Assembly (NCBI RefSeq): GCF_003258945.1
Contig: NZ_QLIX01000004.1
Span: forward strand, 284,070-348,069
DNA: 64,000 nucleotides
Source of the DNA: Roseicella frigidaeris
GTDB lineage: Bacteria > Pseudomonadota > Alphaproteobacteria > Acetobacterales > Acetobacteraceae
Direction: 5' to 3'
Program-made: the position numbers and the translations under genes
Shown here: positions 8,608-17,360 of the stretch, one piece after another
Numbering within the stretch: position 1 is the first letter of the stretch
How the letters are laid out: each line of letters starts with the position of its first letter
The notes under the pieces: model-generated
Told to the model about the DNA's origin: nothing
What the model saw: only the letters and a program-made list of their open reading frames with translations
The model's database searches: none

Positions 8608-8868
8608 TTGCGCAGCATCCTCGCCGCCACCCTCCTCGCCCTGGCCCTGGGCGTCTCGCCGGCCCTGGCGAAGCAGGGCGGCTGTCTCAAATACGGCGCT
8701 GCGGGCGCCGTCGCCGGCCATATGGTCGGCAGCGGCCATGGCGTCGCCGGCGCCGCGGCGGGCTGTGCGCTCGGCCTGCATGAACGCCACAAGGCGGAGA
8801 AGCAGGACGCCGCGCCGCAGCAGCCGGCGAATCCGCAGTCGCAGCGGCAAGACGCCCCGGCGCACTGA
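8608..8868 (+). CDS. Small secreted glycine-zipper-like protein
   Basis: This 86-residue protein starts with TTG (CGGAGA lies about 8 bases upstream) and has a signal peptide ending ALGVSPALA. The mature part has a cysteine-flanked glycine-rich segment (CLKYGAAGAVAGHMVGSGHG, then GAAAGCALG) resembling a glycine-zipper two-transmembrane motif with two cysteines that could form a disulfide, followed by a polar Gln/Pro-rich tail. It probably locates to the periplasm or outer membrane. Function unknown. The TTG start lowers confidence. Confidence 0.6.
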   Translation: MRSILAATLLALALGVSPALAKQGGCLKYGAAGAVAGHMVGSGHGVAGAAAGCALGLHERHKAEKQDAAPQQPANPQSQRQDAPAH

Positions 8869-8947
8869 TCGCCGGCATATAGCCAGGGTTCGGCGGACCG
8901 GCCCCGGGCGAGGCCGGCCGGGTGGCGGGTGGCGCCCTGGCCCGGCC

Positions 8948-9949
8948 TCAGGCGCCCGGCCGGGCTTGTCCCGCGGCCATCCGCGTCGGCTTCGCCGCCT
9001 TGTGCAGGGCGACGCCCCGGCCCTGCCGCGGCTTTGCCGCTTTCGCCACCTGCTTCGCCACGGGCCGTGCCGGCGCGCGCTTCGCCTGCGGCGCGAGGCC
9101 TTGGCGCGGCTGGGGCGTGACGCCCGGCCGCGTGACGCTCGGGCGGCGGATCGGGCCCGGCGCGGGGGCGCCCGGATCCTCCAGCAGGTCGGGCTCGCTC
9201 TCGCGGCCGAGCTCGGCATCGCGGTTCTGCCGCCAGAGGCTGCGCAGCCGGGCATAGACATCGAGCGAGCCGGAGCGCAGCTCGTCGAGCGCCTCGATGC
9301 TGCGCTCGCGCTGGTCCAGCCCCTCCATCCCCGTGCGGCCGAGATTGGCCCCGACCGGCATGGTGTAGCTCAGCGGGTTGATGAAGCCGTCGGCGACCAT
9401 GCCGGCGAAGTCGCGCGGCGTGGAGGGTCCGATCATCGGCACCATGAGGTAGGGGCCGTCCGGCAGTCCCCAATTCGCCAGGGTCTGGCCGAAATCCGCC
9501 AGCTGCTTCGGCGGCCCGCCGATGGGCGCGAGGTCGAAGAGCCCGCCGAGGCCGAGCGTCGTGTTGATGACGAAGCGCATGAAGGAGGTGCCGGCCTCGA
9601 TCGGCTTGCCCTGCAACAGCCGGTTGGCGGTGACCACCGGCTCGTTGATGTTCTCGAGCACGTTGTGGATGCGGGCCCGCGGCCAGGGGCCGAGCACCGC
9701 CCGGTAGCCCTCGGCGATCGGCTTGAACAGCGCGTCGTCCATGGTGAAGTTGAAGGCGAGGATCCGGCGGTTCGTCGCCTCGAAGGGGTCGGCCGGGTCG
9801 ATGGGCCGGTCGGTCACGATCACCGGCGGCGTCTCGCTCGCCTGCGCCACCTGCTGCGGCCGGTCGGCCTGGTGTCGCGGCCCGGCCTGCTGCGCGCAGC
9901 CGGCGAGCAGGAGGGCGAGGCTGAGGAGTGCGGCGGGCGGCGGCGTCAT
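8948..9949 (-). CDS. mlaA: MlaA (VacJ) family outer-membrane lipoprotein
   Basis: The 333-residue protein has a lipoprotein signal peptide with lipobox LAGC (Cys18). The body contains the MlaA signatures DPFEATNRRILAFNFTMDDA and NRLLQGKP, and FINPLSYT. MlaA removes phospholipids from the outer leaflet of the outer membrane and passes them to the Mla retrograde path. The C-terminal 90 residues are a Pro/Ala/Arg-rich extension beyond the usual fold. It is divergent from hpnI with an 81-bp gap, placing outer-membrane lipid asymmetry next to hopanoid modification; mlaBCDEF are not in this window. Confidence 0.93.
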   Translation of the reverse strand: MTPPPAALLSLALLLAGCAQQAGPRHQADRPQQVAQASETPPVIVTDRPIDPADPFEATNRRILAFNFTMDDALFKPIAEGYRAVLGPWPRARIHNVLENINEPVVTANRLLQGKPIEAGTSFMRFVINTTLGLGGLFDLAPIGGPPKQLADFGQTLANWGLPDGPYLMVPMIGPSTPRDFAGMVADGFINPLSYTMPVGANLGRTGMEGLDQRERSIEALDELRSGSLDVYARLRSLWRQNRDAELGRESEPDLLEDPGAPAPGPIRRPSVTRPGVTPQPRQGLAPQAKRAPARPVAKQVAKAAKPRQGRGVALHKAAKPTRMAAGQARPGA

Positions 9950-10030
9950 GCGGCAGGGTTACCAGAGGCGGGGGCGGCAGGCTAACGCAGGCCGGGGCCG
10001 GGCAGCGATGCGGGGTGGTGCTGAAATATC

Positions 10031-11236
10031 ATGGCTGAACTGCTGCTTGCGGCGCCGGGCCTGCTCGCCGCGCTGGCCGCGCTCGCCGGCGGCGCGACGG
10101 CGCTGCTGGCCGGGCGCGCCCTTGGACGGCTGGCCGCGACCCCGCCGGATGCCGGCCCGGCCCTCGCTGCCAGCATCCTGAAGCCGCTGCACGGCACCGC
10201 CCCGGGCCTGGAGGCGGCGCTGGCCTCCACCCTGGCGCAGCGGCACGCCGCGCCCTTCGAGGTGCTCTTCGCCGTGCGCGACCCGGCGGACCCGGCGGCC
10301 GGGCTGGCGGAGGCGGCGATGGCCGCCCATCCGGCGGTGCCGGCGCGGCTGCTGCGCGACCCGCGGCTGCACGGCGCCAACCGCAAGGTCTCGCAGCTGG
10401 TGAACCTCGAGGGGCTGGCCCGGCACCCGGTGCTGGTGGTGGCCGATGCCGACATGGCGGTGCCGCCGCATTGGCTGACCGCGGTGACCGCGCCGCTGGC
10501 CGACCCCGCGGTGGGGCTGGTGACCTGCCTCTACCGCGGCGAGGCGGGGGATGCCGGGCTGTGGTCGCGCCTCGCCGCCCTCTGGATCGACTGGCAATTC
10601 CTGCCCAATGCCGCGCTCGGCGAGGCGATGGGCCGGGCCAATGGCTGCTACGGCGCCACCATGGCACTGCGGGCGGAGACGCTGCGGCGATTGGGCGGCT
10701 TCGCGGTGCTGGCCGACCTGCTGGCCGACGACCATGCTCTGGGCGTGGCGGTGCGCCGGCTCGGCCTGCGGGTGGTGGTGGCGCCGGTGCTGCCGGGGCA
10801 TGTCATGGCCGAGCCCGGTCCCGGGGCGCTGGCGCGGCACGAGCTGCGCTGGGCGCGGACGCTGCGGCTGCTCGACCCGGGCGGCTATACCGGCATGGGG
10901 GTGACCTTCCCGCTCGCCTGGGGGGCGCTGGCGGTGCTGCTGCTGCCGGCCGCCCTTTCGCCCCTGGGCTGGGCGGCGCTGGCGCTGGCGCTGGGGGCGC
11001 GGCTGGCGCTGGCGCTTCGGGTGGACCGGGCGTTGCACCGCCGCCTCAGTCCGGCACGGCTGGCATTGCTGCCCCTGCGCGACGGCCTCTCTTTCGCTAT
11101 ATGGGCCTTGGGGCTGGCCCGCGGCACGGTGACGTGGCAGGGCCGGCGATACCGGATGCGCCCCGACGGGACAATGACGCGGCAGGATGACAGGCCGGCC
11201 CGTGGTCGAGGCATGATGAAGGGCGACAGCCAGTGA
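10031..11236 (+). CDS. hpnI: Hopanoid glycosyltransferase HpnI
   Basis: The 401-residue GT2 enzyme of the ceramide-glucosyltransferase-like type has an N-terminal helix, DAD at 139-141, a catalytic-region block around NGCYGATMALR, a QxxRW-like RHELRW at 269-274, and C-terminal membrane helices (about 285-345). HpnI transfers an N-acetylhexosamine to bacteriohopanetetrol, the first step towards the cyclitol-ether head group worked out in Burkholderia. It heads the hpnIJ-PNPOx-KL operon; its stop overlaps the GTG of hpnJ (GTGA). The last about 30 residues are polar and may be cytoplasmic. Confidence 0.9.
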   Translation: MAELLLAAPGLLAALAALAGGATALLAGRALGRLAATPPDAGPALAASILKPLHGTAPGLEAALASTLAQRHAAPFEVLFAVRDPADPAAGLAEAAMAAHPAVPARLLRDPRLHGANRKVSQLVNLEGLARHPVLVVADADMAVPPHWLTAVTAPLADPAVGLVTCLYRGEAGDAGLWSRLAALWIDWQFLPNAALGEAMGRANGCYGATMALRAETLRRLGGFAVLADLLADDHALGVAVRRLGLRVVVAPVLPGHVMAEPGPGALARHELRWARTLRLLDPGGYTGMGVTFPLAWGALAVLLLPAALSPLGWAALALALGARLALALRVDRALHRRLSPARLALLPLRDGLSFAIWALGLARGTVTWQGRRYRMRPDGTMTRQDDRPARGRGMMKGDSQ

Positions 11237-12693
11237 CGATGCGGACCCTCTTCCTCCAGGCGCCTTCCTTCGACGGCTTCGATGGCGGCGCCGGCTCGCG
11301 CTACCAGGCCCGGCGGGAGATCAAGAGCTTCTGGTTCCCGACCTGGCTGGCGCAGCCCGCGGCGCTGGTCGAGGGCTCGAAGCTGGTGGATGCGCCGCCG
11401 CACCGCCAGACCATGGCGGATGTGCTGCCGCTGGCGAAGCAGCACGACCTCGTGGTGCTGCACACCTCCACCCCCTCCTTCGCCTCGGACGTGAAGGTGG
11501 CCGAGGCGCTGAAGGCGGTGAACCCGTCGCTGAAGGTCGGCATGATCGGCGCCAAGGTCGCCGTGCAGGCCGCCGAGAGCCTGCGCGACGCGCCGGTGAT
11601 CGACTTCGTCGCCCGCAACGAGTTCGACTTCACCATCAAGGACGTGGCGGACGACCGGAGCTGGGCCTCGATCCAGGGCCTCAGCTACCGCAACGCCGAA
11701 GGGGTGGTGGTCCACAACCCGGACCGGCCGATCCTCGAGGACATGGACAGCCTGCCCTTCGTCTCGCCCGTCTACCGGCGCGACCTCACCTACGAGAACT
11801 ACTTCATCGGCTACCTGAAGCACCCCTATGTCTCGATCTACACCGGCCGGGGCTGCAAGAGCCGCTGCACCTTCTGCCTCTGGCCGCAGACGGTCGGCGG
11901 GCATCGCTACCGCACCCGCTCGGTCGAGAACGTCATCGAGGAGATCCGCTACATCAAGGCCAATTTCCCCGGCCTGAAGGAGATCTTCTTCGACGACGAC
12001 ACCTTCACCGACAACCTGCCGCGCGCCGAGGCCATCGCGCGCGAGATGGGCAAGCTCGGCGTCACCTGGTCCTGCAACGCTAAGGCCAACGTGCCGCGCG
12101 AGACGCTGAAGGTGCTGAAGGATGGCGGGCTGCGCCTGCTGCTCGTCGGCTACGAGAGCGGCAACCAGCAGATCCTGCACAACATCAAGAAGGGCATGCG
12201 GATCGAGGTCGCCAAGAAGTTCAGCAAGGACTGCGCCGAGCTCGGCATCGCCATCCACGGCACCTTCATCCTCGGCCTGCCCGGTGAGACGAAGGAGACG
12301 ATCGAGGAGACGATCCGCTTCGCCATCGAGACCAACCCGCACACGCTGCAGGTCTCCCTCGCCGCGCCCTATCCCGGCACCCACCTGTTCGACCAGGCGG
12401 CGCGGGAGGGCTGGCTGGACACGGCGAACACGGAATACGTGGATGCGCATGGCGTGCAGATCGCGCCGCTCGCCTATCCGCATCTGTCGCATCAGGAGAT
12501 CTTCGACAGCGTCGAGACCTTCTATCGCCGCTTCTATTTCCGCGCGCCGAAGATCGCCTCCATCTGCGGCGAGATGATCCGCGACCGGCAGATGCTGGTG
12601 CGCCGGCTGCGCGAGGGCGTGGAGTTCTTCGGCTTCCTGCGCGAGCGGGCGAAGGCGAGCGCCCAGGGGAAGCTGACGCAGAAGGCGGCCTGA
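11233..12693 (+). CDS. hpnJ: Hopanoid B12-binding radical SAM protein HpnJ
   Basis: The 486-residue protein has an N-terminal cobalamin-binding Rossmann-like half and a radical SAM core with C208-x3-C212-x2-C215 (GCKSRCTFC) for the 4Fe-4S cluster, followed by the conserved IFFDDDTFTDN. HpnJ carries out the ring contraction of the glucosamine head group to the cyclitol ether of bacteriohopanetetrol. The GTG start overlaps the hpnI stop; an ATG two codons later is an alternative. Sequence quality and length match the TIGRFAM hpnJ equivalog closely. Confidence 0.93.
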   Translation: MTMRTLFLQAPSFDGFDGGAGSRYQARREIKSFWFPTWLAQPAALVEGSKLVDAPPHRQTMADVLPLAKQHDLVVLHTSTPSFASDVKVAEALKAVNPSLKVGMIGAKVAVQAAESLRDAPVIDFVARNEFDFTIKDVADDRSWASIQGLSYRNAEGVVVHNPDRPILEDMDSLPFVSPVYRRDLTYENYFIGYLKHPYVSIYTGRGCKSRCTFCLWPQTVGGHRYRTRSVENVIEEIRYIKANFPGLKEIFFDDDTFTDNLPRAEAIAREMGKLGVTWSCNAKANVPRETLKVLKDGGLRLLLVGYESGNQQILHNIKKGMRIEVAKKFSKDCAELGIAIHGTFILGLPGETKETIEETIRFAIETNPHTLQVSLAAPYPGTHLFDQAAREGWLDTANTEYVDAHGVQIAPLAYPHLSHQEIFDSVETFYRRFYFRAPKIASICGEMIRDRQMLVRRLREGVEFFGFLRERAKASAQGKLTQKAA

Positions 12694-12703
12694 GCCGCCG
12701 CCC

Positions 12704-13252
12704 ATGGCCCGCCGCTTTCCCCGCATCGAGGAGGCGCACCGCGCCTTCATCGCCCGGCAGCACATCTTCTTCGCCGCCAGCGCGGCGCCGGGCGCGCGGG
12801 TGAACCTCTCGCCGCGCGAGGCGGCGGCGCTGCGCGTGCTCGGCCCCGATGCCGTCTGCTGGCTCGACCGCACCGGCAGCGGCGCCGAGACCGCGGCGCA
12901 TCTGGCCGCTGATGGCCGCCTCACCCTGATGTTCTGCGCCTTCGCCGGGCCGCCCATGATCCTCCGCCTCTATGGCCGCGGCGAGAGCCTGAAGCGGGGC
13001 AGCGCGGCCTATGCGGCGCTCCTCGCCGAGGCCTTTGGCAGCGAGGAGGTGCCGGGGGCACGGCAGATCGTGCGGCTGGCGGTCGACCTCGTGCAGACCT
13101 CCTGCGGCTATGGCGTGCCGCTCTTCGAGCATGTCGGCGAGCGCCGCACCCTCGAGGACTGGGCGCGGCGCAAGGGGGAGCAGGGGCTCGCCGCCTATCG
13201 CGCGGAGAAGAACGCCCGCAGCCTGGACGGCCTGCCGACAGGGCTGGCGTGA
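12704..13252 (+). CDS. Pyridoxamine 5'-phosphate oxidase-like flavoprotein inside the hopanoid operon
   Basis: The 182-residue protein resembles the PNPOx split-barrel family: VNLSPREAAALRVLGPDAVCWLD and LTLMFCAFAGPPMILRLYGRG correspond to the FMN-binding strands. It lacks the C-terminal PLP-binding residues of true PdxH, so the substrate is open; F420- or FMN-dependent reductase activity is possible. It lies 10 bp after hpnJ and 40 bp before hpnK on the same strand, so it is almost certainly co-transcribed. PNPOx genes are not part of the described hpnIJKL pathway, which makes its position notable. Confidence 0.75.
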   Translation: MARRFPRIEEAHRAFIARQHIFFAASAAPGARVNLSPREAAALRVLGPDAVCWLDRTGSGAETAAHLAADGRLTLMFCAFAGPPMILRLYGRGESLKRGSAAYAALLAEAFGSEEVPGARQIVRLAVDLVQTSCGYGVPLFEHVGERRTLEDWARRKGEQGLAAYRAEKNARSLDGLPTGLA

Positions 13253-13292
13253 GCGCCTGCCGCTCCCGGCCGCCGGCGCGGCCTGCCGCGCC

Positions 13293-14111
13293 ATGACCGC
13301 GCGCGTCATCCTCAATGCCGACGATCTCGGCCTCGCGCCCGAGGTGAACGACGCCATCGAGCAGGCGCACCGCGAGGGCGTGCTGACATCGGCGAGCCTG
13401 ATGGTCGGCGAGCCGGTCGCCGCCGCGGGCGTGGCGCTGGCCCGGCGCAACCCGGGCCTCGCGGTCGGGCTGCACCTGACGCTCACCGACGGCACCCCGA
13501 CCCTGCCGCCGGAGCGCATCCCAGCGCTGGTCCGGCCCGATGGCCGCTTCCGCGACGACATGGCCGGGCTCGGCCTCGCGCTCGCCGTCTCCGGCGCGGC
13601 ACGGGCGCAGCTTCGGGCCGAGATCGCCGCGCAATTCGCCGCCTTCCGCGCCACCGGCCTCGCCTGTGACCACCTGAATGCCCACAAGCACTACCACCTG
13701 CACCCGGTGATCGCCGGCATCGCCTTCGCCGAGGCGGCGCGGCAGGGCATCCGCGCCGTGCGCATCCCCTGGGAGCCGCCCACCCTCGTCCCCGGCGCCG
13801 GGCGGGCGCTGCTGCCGATGCTGCTTTGGCTGCGCCGGCTCGCCGCGCGGCATGGGCTGCGGGCGCCGGACCGCGTGGTCGGGCTGCGCTGGACCGGCGC
13901 CTTCACCGCCGAGCGGCTGGCCGCCACCCTGCCCCGGCTGCCGGCGGGCGTGACCGAGATCTACCTGCACCCGGCGACCGCGGGCGGCTTCCCCGGCGCG
14001 GCGCCGGGCTACCGCTATGCCGAGGAGCTGGCCGCCCTGACCGATCCGCGCGTCCGCGCCGCCGCCGCGCCCCTGCCGACCGGCGGCTACACCGCGATGC
14101 TCGCCGCATGA
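13293..14111 (+). CDS. hpnK: Hopanoid deacetylase HpnK (YdjC-like)
   Basis: The 272-residue carbohydrate deacetylase starts with VILNADDLGLAPEVNDAI, where N8/D10/D11 form the metal and active-site block, and has HLNAHKHYHLHP with the other metal histidines. HpnK removes the N-acetyl group from the GlcNAc head group before HpnJ contracts the ring. The ATG at 13293 begins the conserved strand after only four residues; longer starts would read into the PNPOx gene. Its stop overlaps the hpnL start by 4 bp (ATGA). Confidence 0.92.
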   Translation: MTARVILNADDLGLAPEVNDAIEQAHREGVLTSASLMVGEPVAAAGVALARRNPGLAVGLHLTLTDGTPTLPPERIPALVRPDGRFRDDMAGLGLALAVSGAARAQLRAEIAAQFAAFRATGLACDHLNAHKHYHLHPVIAGIAFAEAARQGIRAVRIPWEPPTLVPGAGRALLPMLLWLRRLAARHGLRAPDRVVGLRWTGAFTAERLAATLPRLPAGVTEIYLHPATAGGFPGAAPGYRYAEELAALTDPRVRAAAAPLPTGGYTAMLAA

Positions 14112-15082
14112 GCCGCCTCGGCCTGCTGCTCGCGCTCGGCGGCCTCGTCCTGGCGCTGCTGCTGCTGGCGCAGCAGGACTTCACCGAGATCGGCGCGCTG
14201 CTGGCCAGCGCCGGCTTCGGCCTGGTACTGGCGGCGCTGGCGCACATCCCCTCGATGGCGCTGAACGGCCATGCCTGGCGGCTGCTGCTGCCGCATCGGC
14301 GCCGGCCTTCCCTCGCGGCCATGACGGCGAATGTCTGGATCCGGGAATCGGTGAACGGGCTGCTGCCGGTGGCGCGGGTCGGCGGCGAGATCGCCTCCTA
14401 CCGCCTGCTGCGCGGCGAGGGCGTCGCCGTCGCTCCGGCCGCCGCCAGCCTGATGGTGGACATGGCGATTTCCATCCTCAGCCAGCTCGTCTTCGCGCTG
14501 CTCGGCCTGGCGCTGCTGGCCTGGGCCGGGGCCGGCATCGGCTGGGGCGGGATCGCGCTGGCCATGCTGTGCGGCCTGGCGCTCGCCGCGGGCTTCATCC
14601 TGGCACAGCGGGCCGACATCCTCTCGCGCCTGGCGCGGCTGCTGAACGGGGTGGCGGCAGGACGCTTCCCGGCCCTGGAATCGCATTCGGCCCGGATCGA
14701 CCGCATGACGCGCCGGCTCTGGCAGGTGCGCGGCGCCATCCTCGGCTGTTTCCTCTGGCAGCTTGCCGGCTGGGCGGCCGGGGCGCTCGAGATCTGGCTG
14801 GCGCTGTACTTCCTCGGCCATCCCGTCGACCTGGCCGAGGCGCTGGCGATCGAGGCGCTGATCCAGGCCGTCTCCTCGGCGGCCTTCCTGGTGCCGGGGG
14901 CGCTCGGGCTGCAGGAGGCGGGCTTCCTCGGCCTCGGCCTGCTGCTCGGCCTGCCGGCGGAGATGGCCGCGGCGCTCGCCATCGCGCGCCGGCTGCGCGA
15001 TCTCGTCATCTTCCTGCCGGGGCTGCTGGCCTGGGTCTGGGCGGAACGGCGCATCGCCACCGCGCTGCCGGGTCTCGGCTGA
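14108..15082 (+). CDS. hpnL: Hopanoid-associated membrane protein HpnL
   Basis: The 324-residue polytopic protein of the lysylphosphatidylglycerol synthase transmembrane/flippase-like family has about eight hydrophobic helices. Diagnostic segments are WIRESVNGLLPVARVGGEIA and AAFLVPGALGLQEAG. HpnL is thought to move or present modified hopanoids at the membrane; the biochemical role is not settled. It closes the operon. Downstream lies a short gap with a 17-bp tandem repeat and a stem-loop. Confidence 0.9.
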   Translation: MSRLGLLLALGGLVLALLLLAQQDFTEIGALLASAGFGLVLAALAHIPSMALNGHAWRLLLPHRRRPSLAAMTANVWIRESVNGLLPVARVGGEIASYRLLRGEGVAVAPAAASLMVDMAISILSQLVFALLGLALLAWAGAGIGWGGIALAMLCGLALAAGFILAQRADILSRLARLLNGVAAGRFPALESHSARIDRMTRRLWQVRGAILGCFLWQLAGWAAGALEIWLALYFLGHPVDLAEALAIEALIQAVSSAAFLVPGALGLQEAGFLGLGLLLGLPAEMAAALAIARRLRDLVIFLPGLLAWVWAERRIATALPGLG

Positions 15083-15106
15083 ACCTTCGGCCGCGGCGCT
15101 TTCCGA

Positions 15107-15138
15107 GCCTCTGCGAGCAGGGGGCCTCTGCGAGCAGG
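15107..15138. repeat. Short tandem duplication downstream of hpnL
   Basis: GCCTCTGCGAGCAGG occurs at 15107-15121 and again at 15124-15138, a 17-bp period, in the 103-bp convergent gap after hpnL. It is probably a local slippage event. Confidence 0.6.
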
Positions 15139-15150
15139 CAGGGGCGGGGA

Positions 15151-15178
15151 GGCCGCTGATGGTTGCCCACCAGCGGCC
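15151..15178. terminator. Stem-loop between convergent hpnL and fusion gene
   Basis: GGCCGCTG (15151-15158) pairs with CAGCGGCC (15171-15178); inner TGG/CCA pairs can extend the stem. There is no T-run. The position just beyond the hpnL stop and before the fusion-gene stop at 15186 suggests a bidirectional terminator. Confidence 0.5.
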
Positions 15179-15185
15179 CGTCGCG

Positions 15186-17360
15186 TCAGGGCGTCGCGTG
15201 CGTCCCTTCCGACATGGGGGCGCCCGGAGCGCCGACGCCGAGCGCCATGCTCGTCTCCAGGCCGGCCTCGCCGCTGGGCTGCGGCGCCTGCCGGCGCTTC
15301 GCCCGCAGCCAGTCCCGGAACCGGCGCCAGTCGCTGCCGGCCCGGTCATAGGCGATCGCCAGCCGCCCGAGCAGCGTGCCGGCGCCGATGCAGGAGGCGA
15401 GCACCTCCTGCCGGTTGGCGAGCCGCCCCTTGTAGCTCTCGTCGCCGCGCAGGAAATCGACCTCGGTGAAGCCGTTCTCGATCCCCCAGCGGATATAGTC
15501 CACGAGGATCAGCGTGCCGGGCGAGGCGCGATAGAACTCGGGATCGAAGGCGGAGAGGAAGCCGCTCAGGCGCCGCCCCTCGACCATGCTGATGAGGCCG
15601 GCCGTCAGCCTGTCCCCGGCCTCGAGCACCATCAGGCGGAGGCAGCCCTTCGCGGCCAGCGCCTCGATCAGCGCCCGCAGCAGCGTGCCGTCGTCCTGCA
15701 GCAGCGGCGAGGTGAGGTTCTCGCGCTTCAGCCAGTCGGTCTTGAGCAGCCGCATCTGCTCGATGAGCCGCTCCGCCTCCGCCGCGTCCTCGACCACGCG
15801 GAAGCGCACCGGCCCGGTCTGGGCGAGGATGCGGCGGCCGCGCAGGTCGTTGTTCCGGCCCTTCTTGCCCAGATCCTGGAAGAAGGCCGCGGCATCCCGC
15901 CAGGCATCCAGGCGCACGCCCGTGGCCAGCACGGTGCGCCGGTCCGGCAGCAGCCGCACGCGCCGGCTGAGCTCCGGCAGCGCCCGGGCCGCGGCATCCG
16001 CGCGCAGGTGGTTGATGCTGGCGATGTCGAAGCCGCCCTCGCGCTCGACCTCCTGCCAGAGCGCCGCGAGCACCGCCGGGGCGGCCAGGCCGGGCGCCAG
16101 CAGGGCATCGCAATAATCCGTGCAGTCATTGGCGGCCCAGCCCAGCATCCGCAGGCCGCGCCGGCGCTGCACCACGAGCGGCAGCACGCCGACCAGGTCC
16201 TGGCCCCGCCAGGCAAGGGCGATGTGGAGGTGGAATTTCTGCACCTCGCCGCCGCCCTGCCACCAGGCCGTGATCCAGCGATGCGACTGGAAGACGCCGG
16301 CATGGGCGCGGGCCTCGAGCGCCTCCCAGGCCTCCCGCACCTCCTCGAGGCGCGCCGCGTCATGGACGATCTCGAGCGACAGCCCGTCCTGGCGGGCCGG
16401 CGCCGCCGGCCGGAACCAGGAGAGCGCGGTCTCCCCCATGCGCCGCAGCGGCAGGATGTAGAGGCCGTAGAGCGACTGGTACTCGCGGCCCTCGCGCGGG
16501 CCGATCCCGAATTCGAAGCGCTCCCCCGGCTCCGGCACGCAGGCGGTCCCGAACATGCGGTCCCAGACCGACAGCAGCAGGCCGAAATTGCGGTCGTAAT
16601 GCTTCGGGTCGACGCTGTGGTGCAGCTGGTGCCAGTGCGGGCACAGGATCACGCCGTTGAGGGGCCCGAAGGAGACGCGCAGATGCGTGTGCCGGATGAA
16701 ATCCATCATCAGGATGTTCCGGACCACGTAGACGCTGACGCCGAGGATGGTCGCCTCGACGAGGTCGACTGCGAAGTAGTACCAGATGCCGTAGACGACA
16801 CCGACGAAGAGCCCGTCCCAGACGCGGTTCATCAGCTCGTCGACCGGATGGATCCGGTCCTTGGTGATGCCGACCATGACCTCGGCCGAGTGATGCACCT
16901 TGTGCAGTTCCCACAGGATGGGAATTTTGTGCTGGGCGAGGTGATAGAGGTAATAGGACAGGTCGTAGGCGAGCAGGCCGGTGAGCGTGAAGAAGATGAT
17001 GGTCCAAGGGCCTGCCGGCGCCGCCGTCTGGTTGACGCCCAGCACCTGGGTCAGCAGCGCGGAGGTTGCATAGCCGACCACGAAGATGACGCTGGCGGAG
17101 GCGGGGATGAACATGACCCGCATGACCAGCTTGCGGGTCACCCAGAAAAAGAGATCCGCCCGGGCCGAAGGATGCGTCAGGATCTCGCGCGGGAAGGCGT
17201 AGCGCAGCCAGGTCCGCAGGTCGCGCGGCCCTGGGTGCGACCAGAGATACATCGCGACCGAGGCGATCAGACTGGTCACCAGCACCGCCGCGAAGGCGAG
17301 GGCGTTGGGGCCGGTCAGCTTGCTGGCGATGGTCTCAGCCAGACCTGCAAGTTGCGTCAT
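15186..17360 (-). CDS. Fusion: fatty-acid hydroxylase/sterol-desaturase domain + CelD/FemAB-like GNAT domain
   Basis: The 724-residue protein has two halves. Residues 1-320 are a membrane-bound di-iron hydroxylase: about four hydrophobic helices and histidine clusters H140-x3-H144, H153-xx-H156-H157, H224-x-H226 and H242-x-H244-xx-H247-H248. Residues about 330-690 form an acetyltransferase-like double domain of the BcsL/CelD (PF13480) type, with FDIASINHLRADA, FLSAFDPEFYRASPG and DFLRGDESYKGR. The ATG at 17360 has AAGGA 5-9 bases upstream. Each half is known alone; the fusion is unusual. Neighbours are hpnL (convergent) and an exopolysaccharide operon (divergent), so the product may hydroxylate and N- or O-acylate a surface lipid or glycan. 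Substrate is unknown. Confidence 0.85.
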   Translation of the reverse strand: MTQLAGLAETIASKLTGPNALAFAAVLVTSLIASVAMYLWSHPGPRDLRTWLRYAFPREILTHPSARADLFFWVTRKLVMRVMFIPASASVIFVVGYATSALLTQVLGVNQTAAPAGPWTIIFFTLTGLLAYDLSYYLYHLAQHKIPILWELHKVHHSAEVMVGITKDRIHPVDELMNRVWDGLFVGVVYGIWYYFAVDLVEATILGVSVYVVRNILMMDFIRHTHLRVSFGPLNGVILCPHWHQLHHSVDPKHYDRNFGLLLSVWDRMFGTACVPEPGERFEFGIGPREGREYQSLYGLYILPLRRMGETALSWFRPAAPARQDGLSLEIVHDAARLEEVREAWEALEARAHAGVFQSHRWITAWWQGGGEVQKFHLHIALAWRGQDLVGVLPLVVQRRRGLRMLGWAANDCTDYCDALLAPGLAAPAVLAALWQEVEREGGFDIASINHLRADAAARALPELSRRVRLLPDRRTVLATGVRLDAWRDAAAFFQDLGKKGRNNDLRGRRILAQTGPVRFRVVEDAAEAERLIEQMRLLKTDWLKRENLTSPLLQDDGTLLRALIEALAAKGCLRLMVLEAGDRLTAGLISMVEGRRLSGFLSAFDPEFYRASPGTLILVDYIRWGIENGFTEVDFLRGDESYKGRLANRQEVLASCIGAGTLLGRLAIAYDRAGSDWRRFRDWLRAKRRQAPQPSGEAGLETSMALGVGAPGAPMSEGTHATP

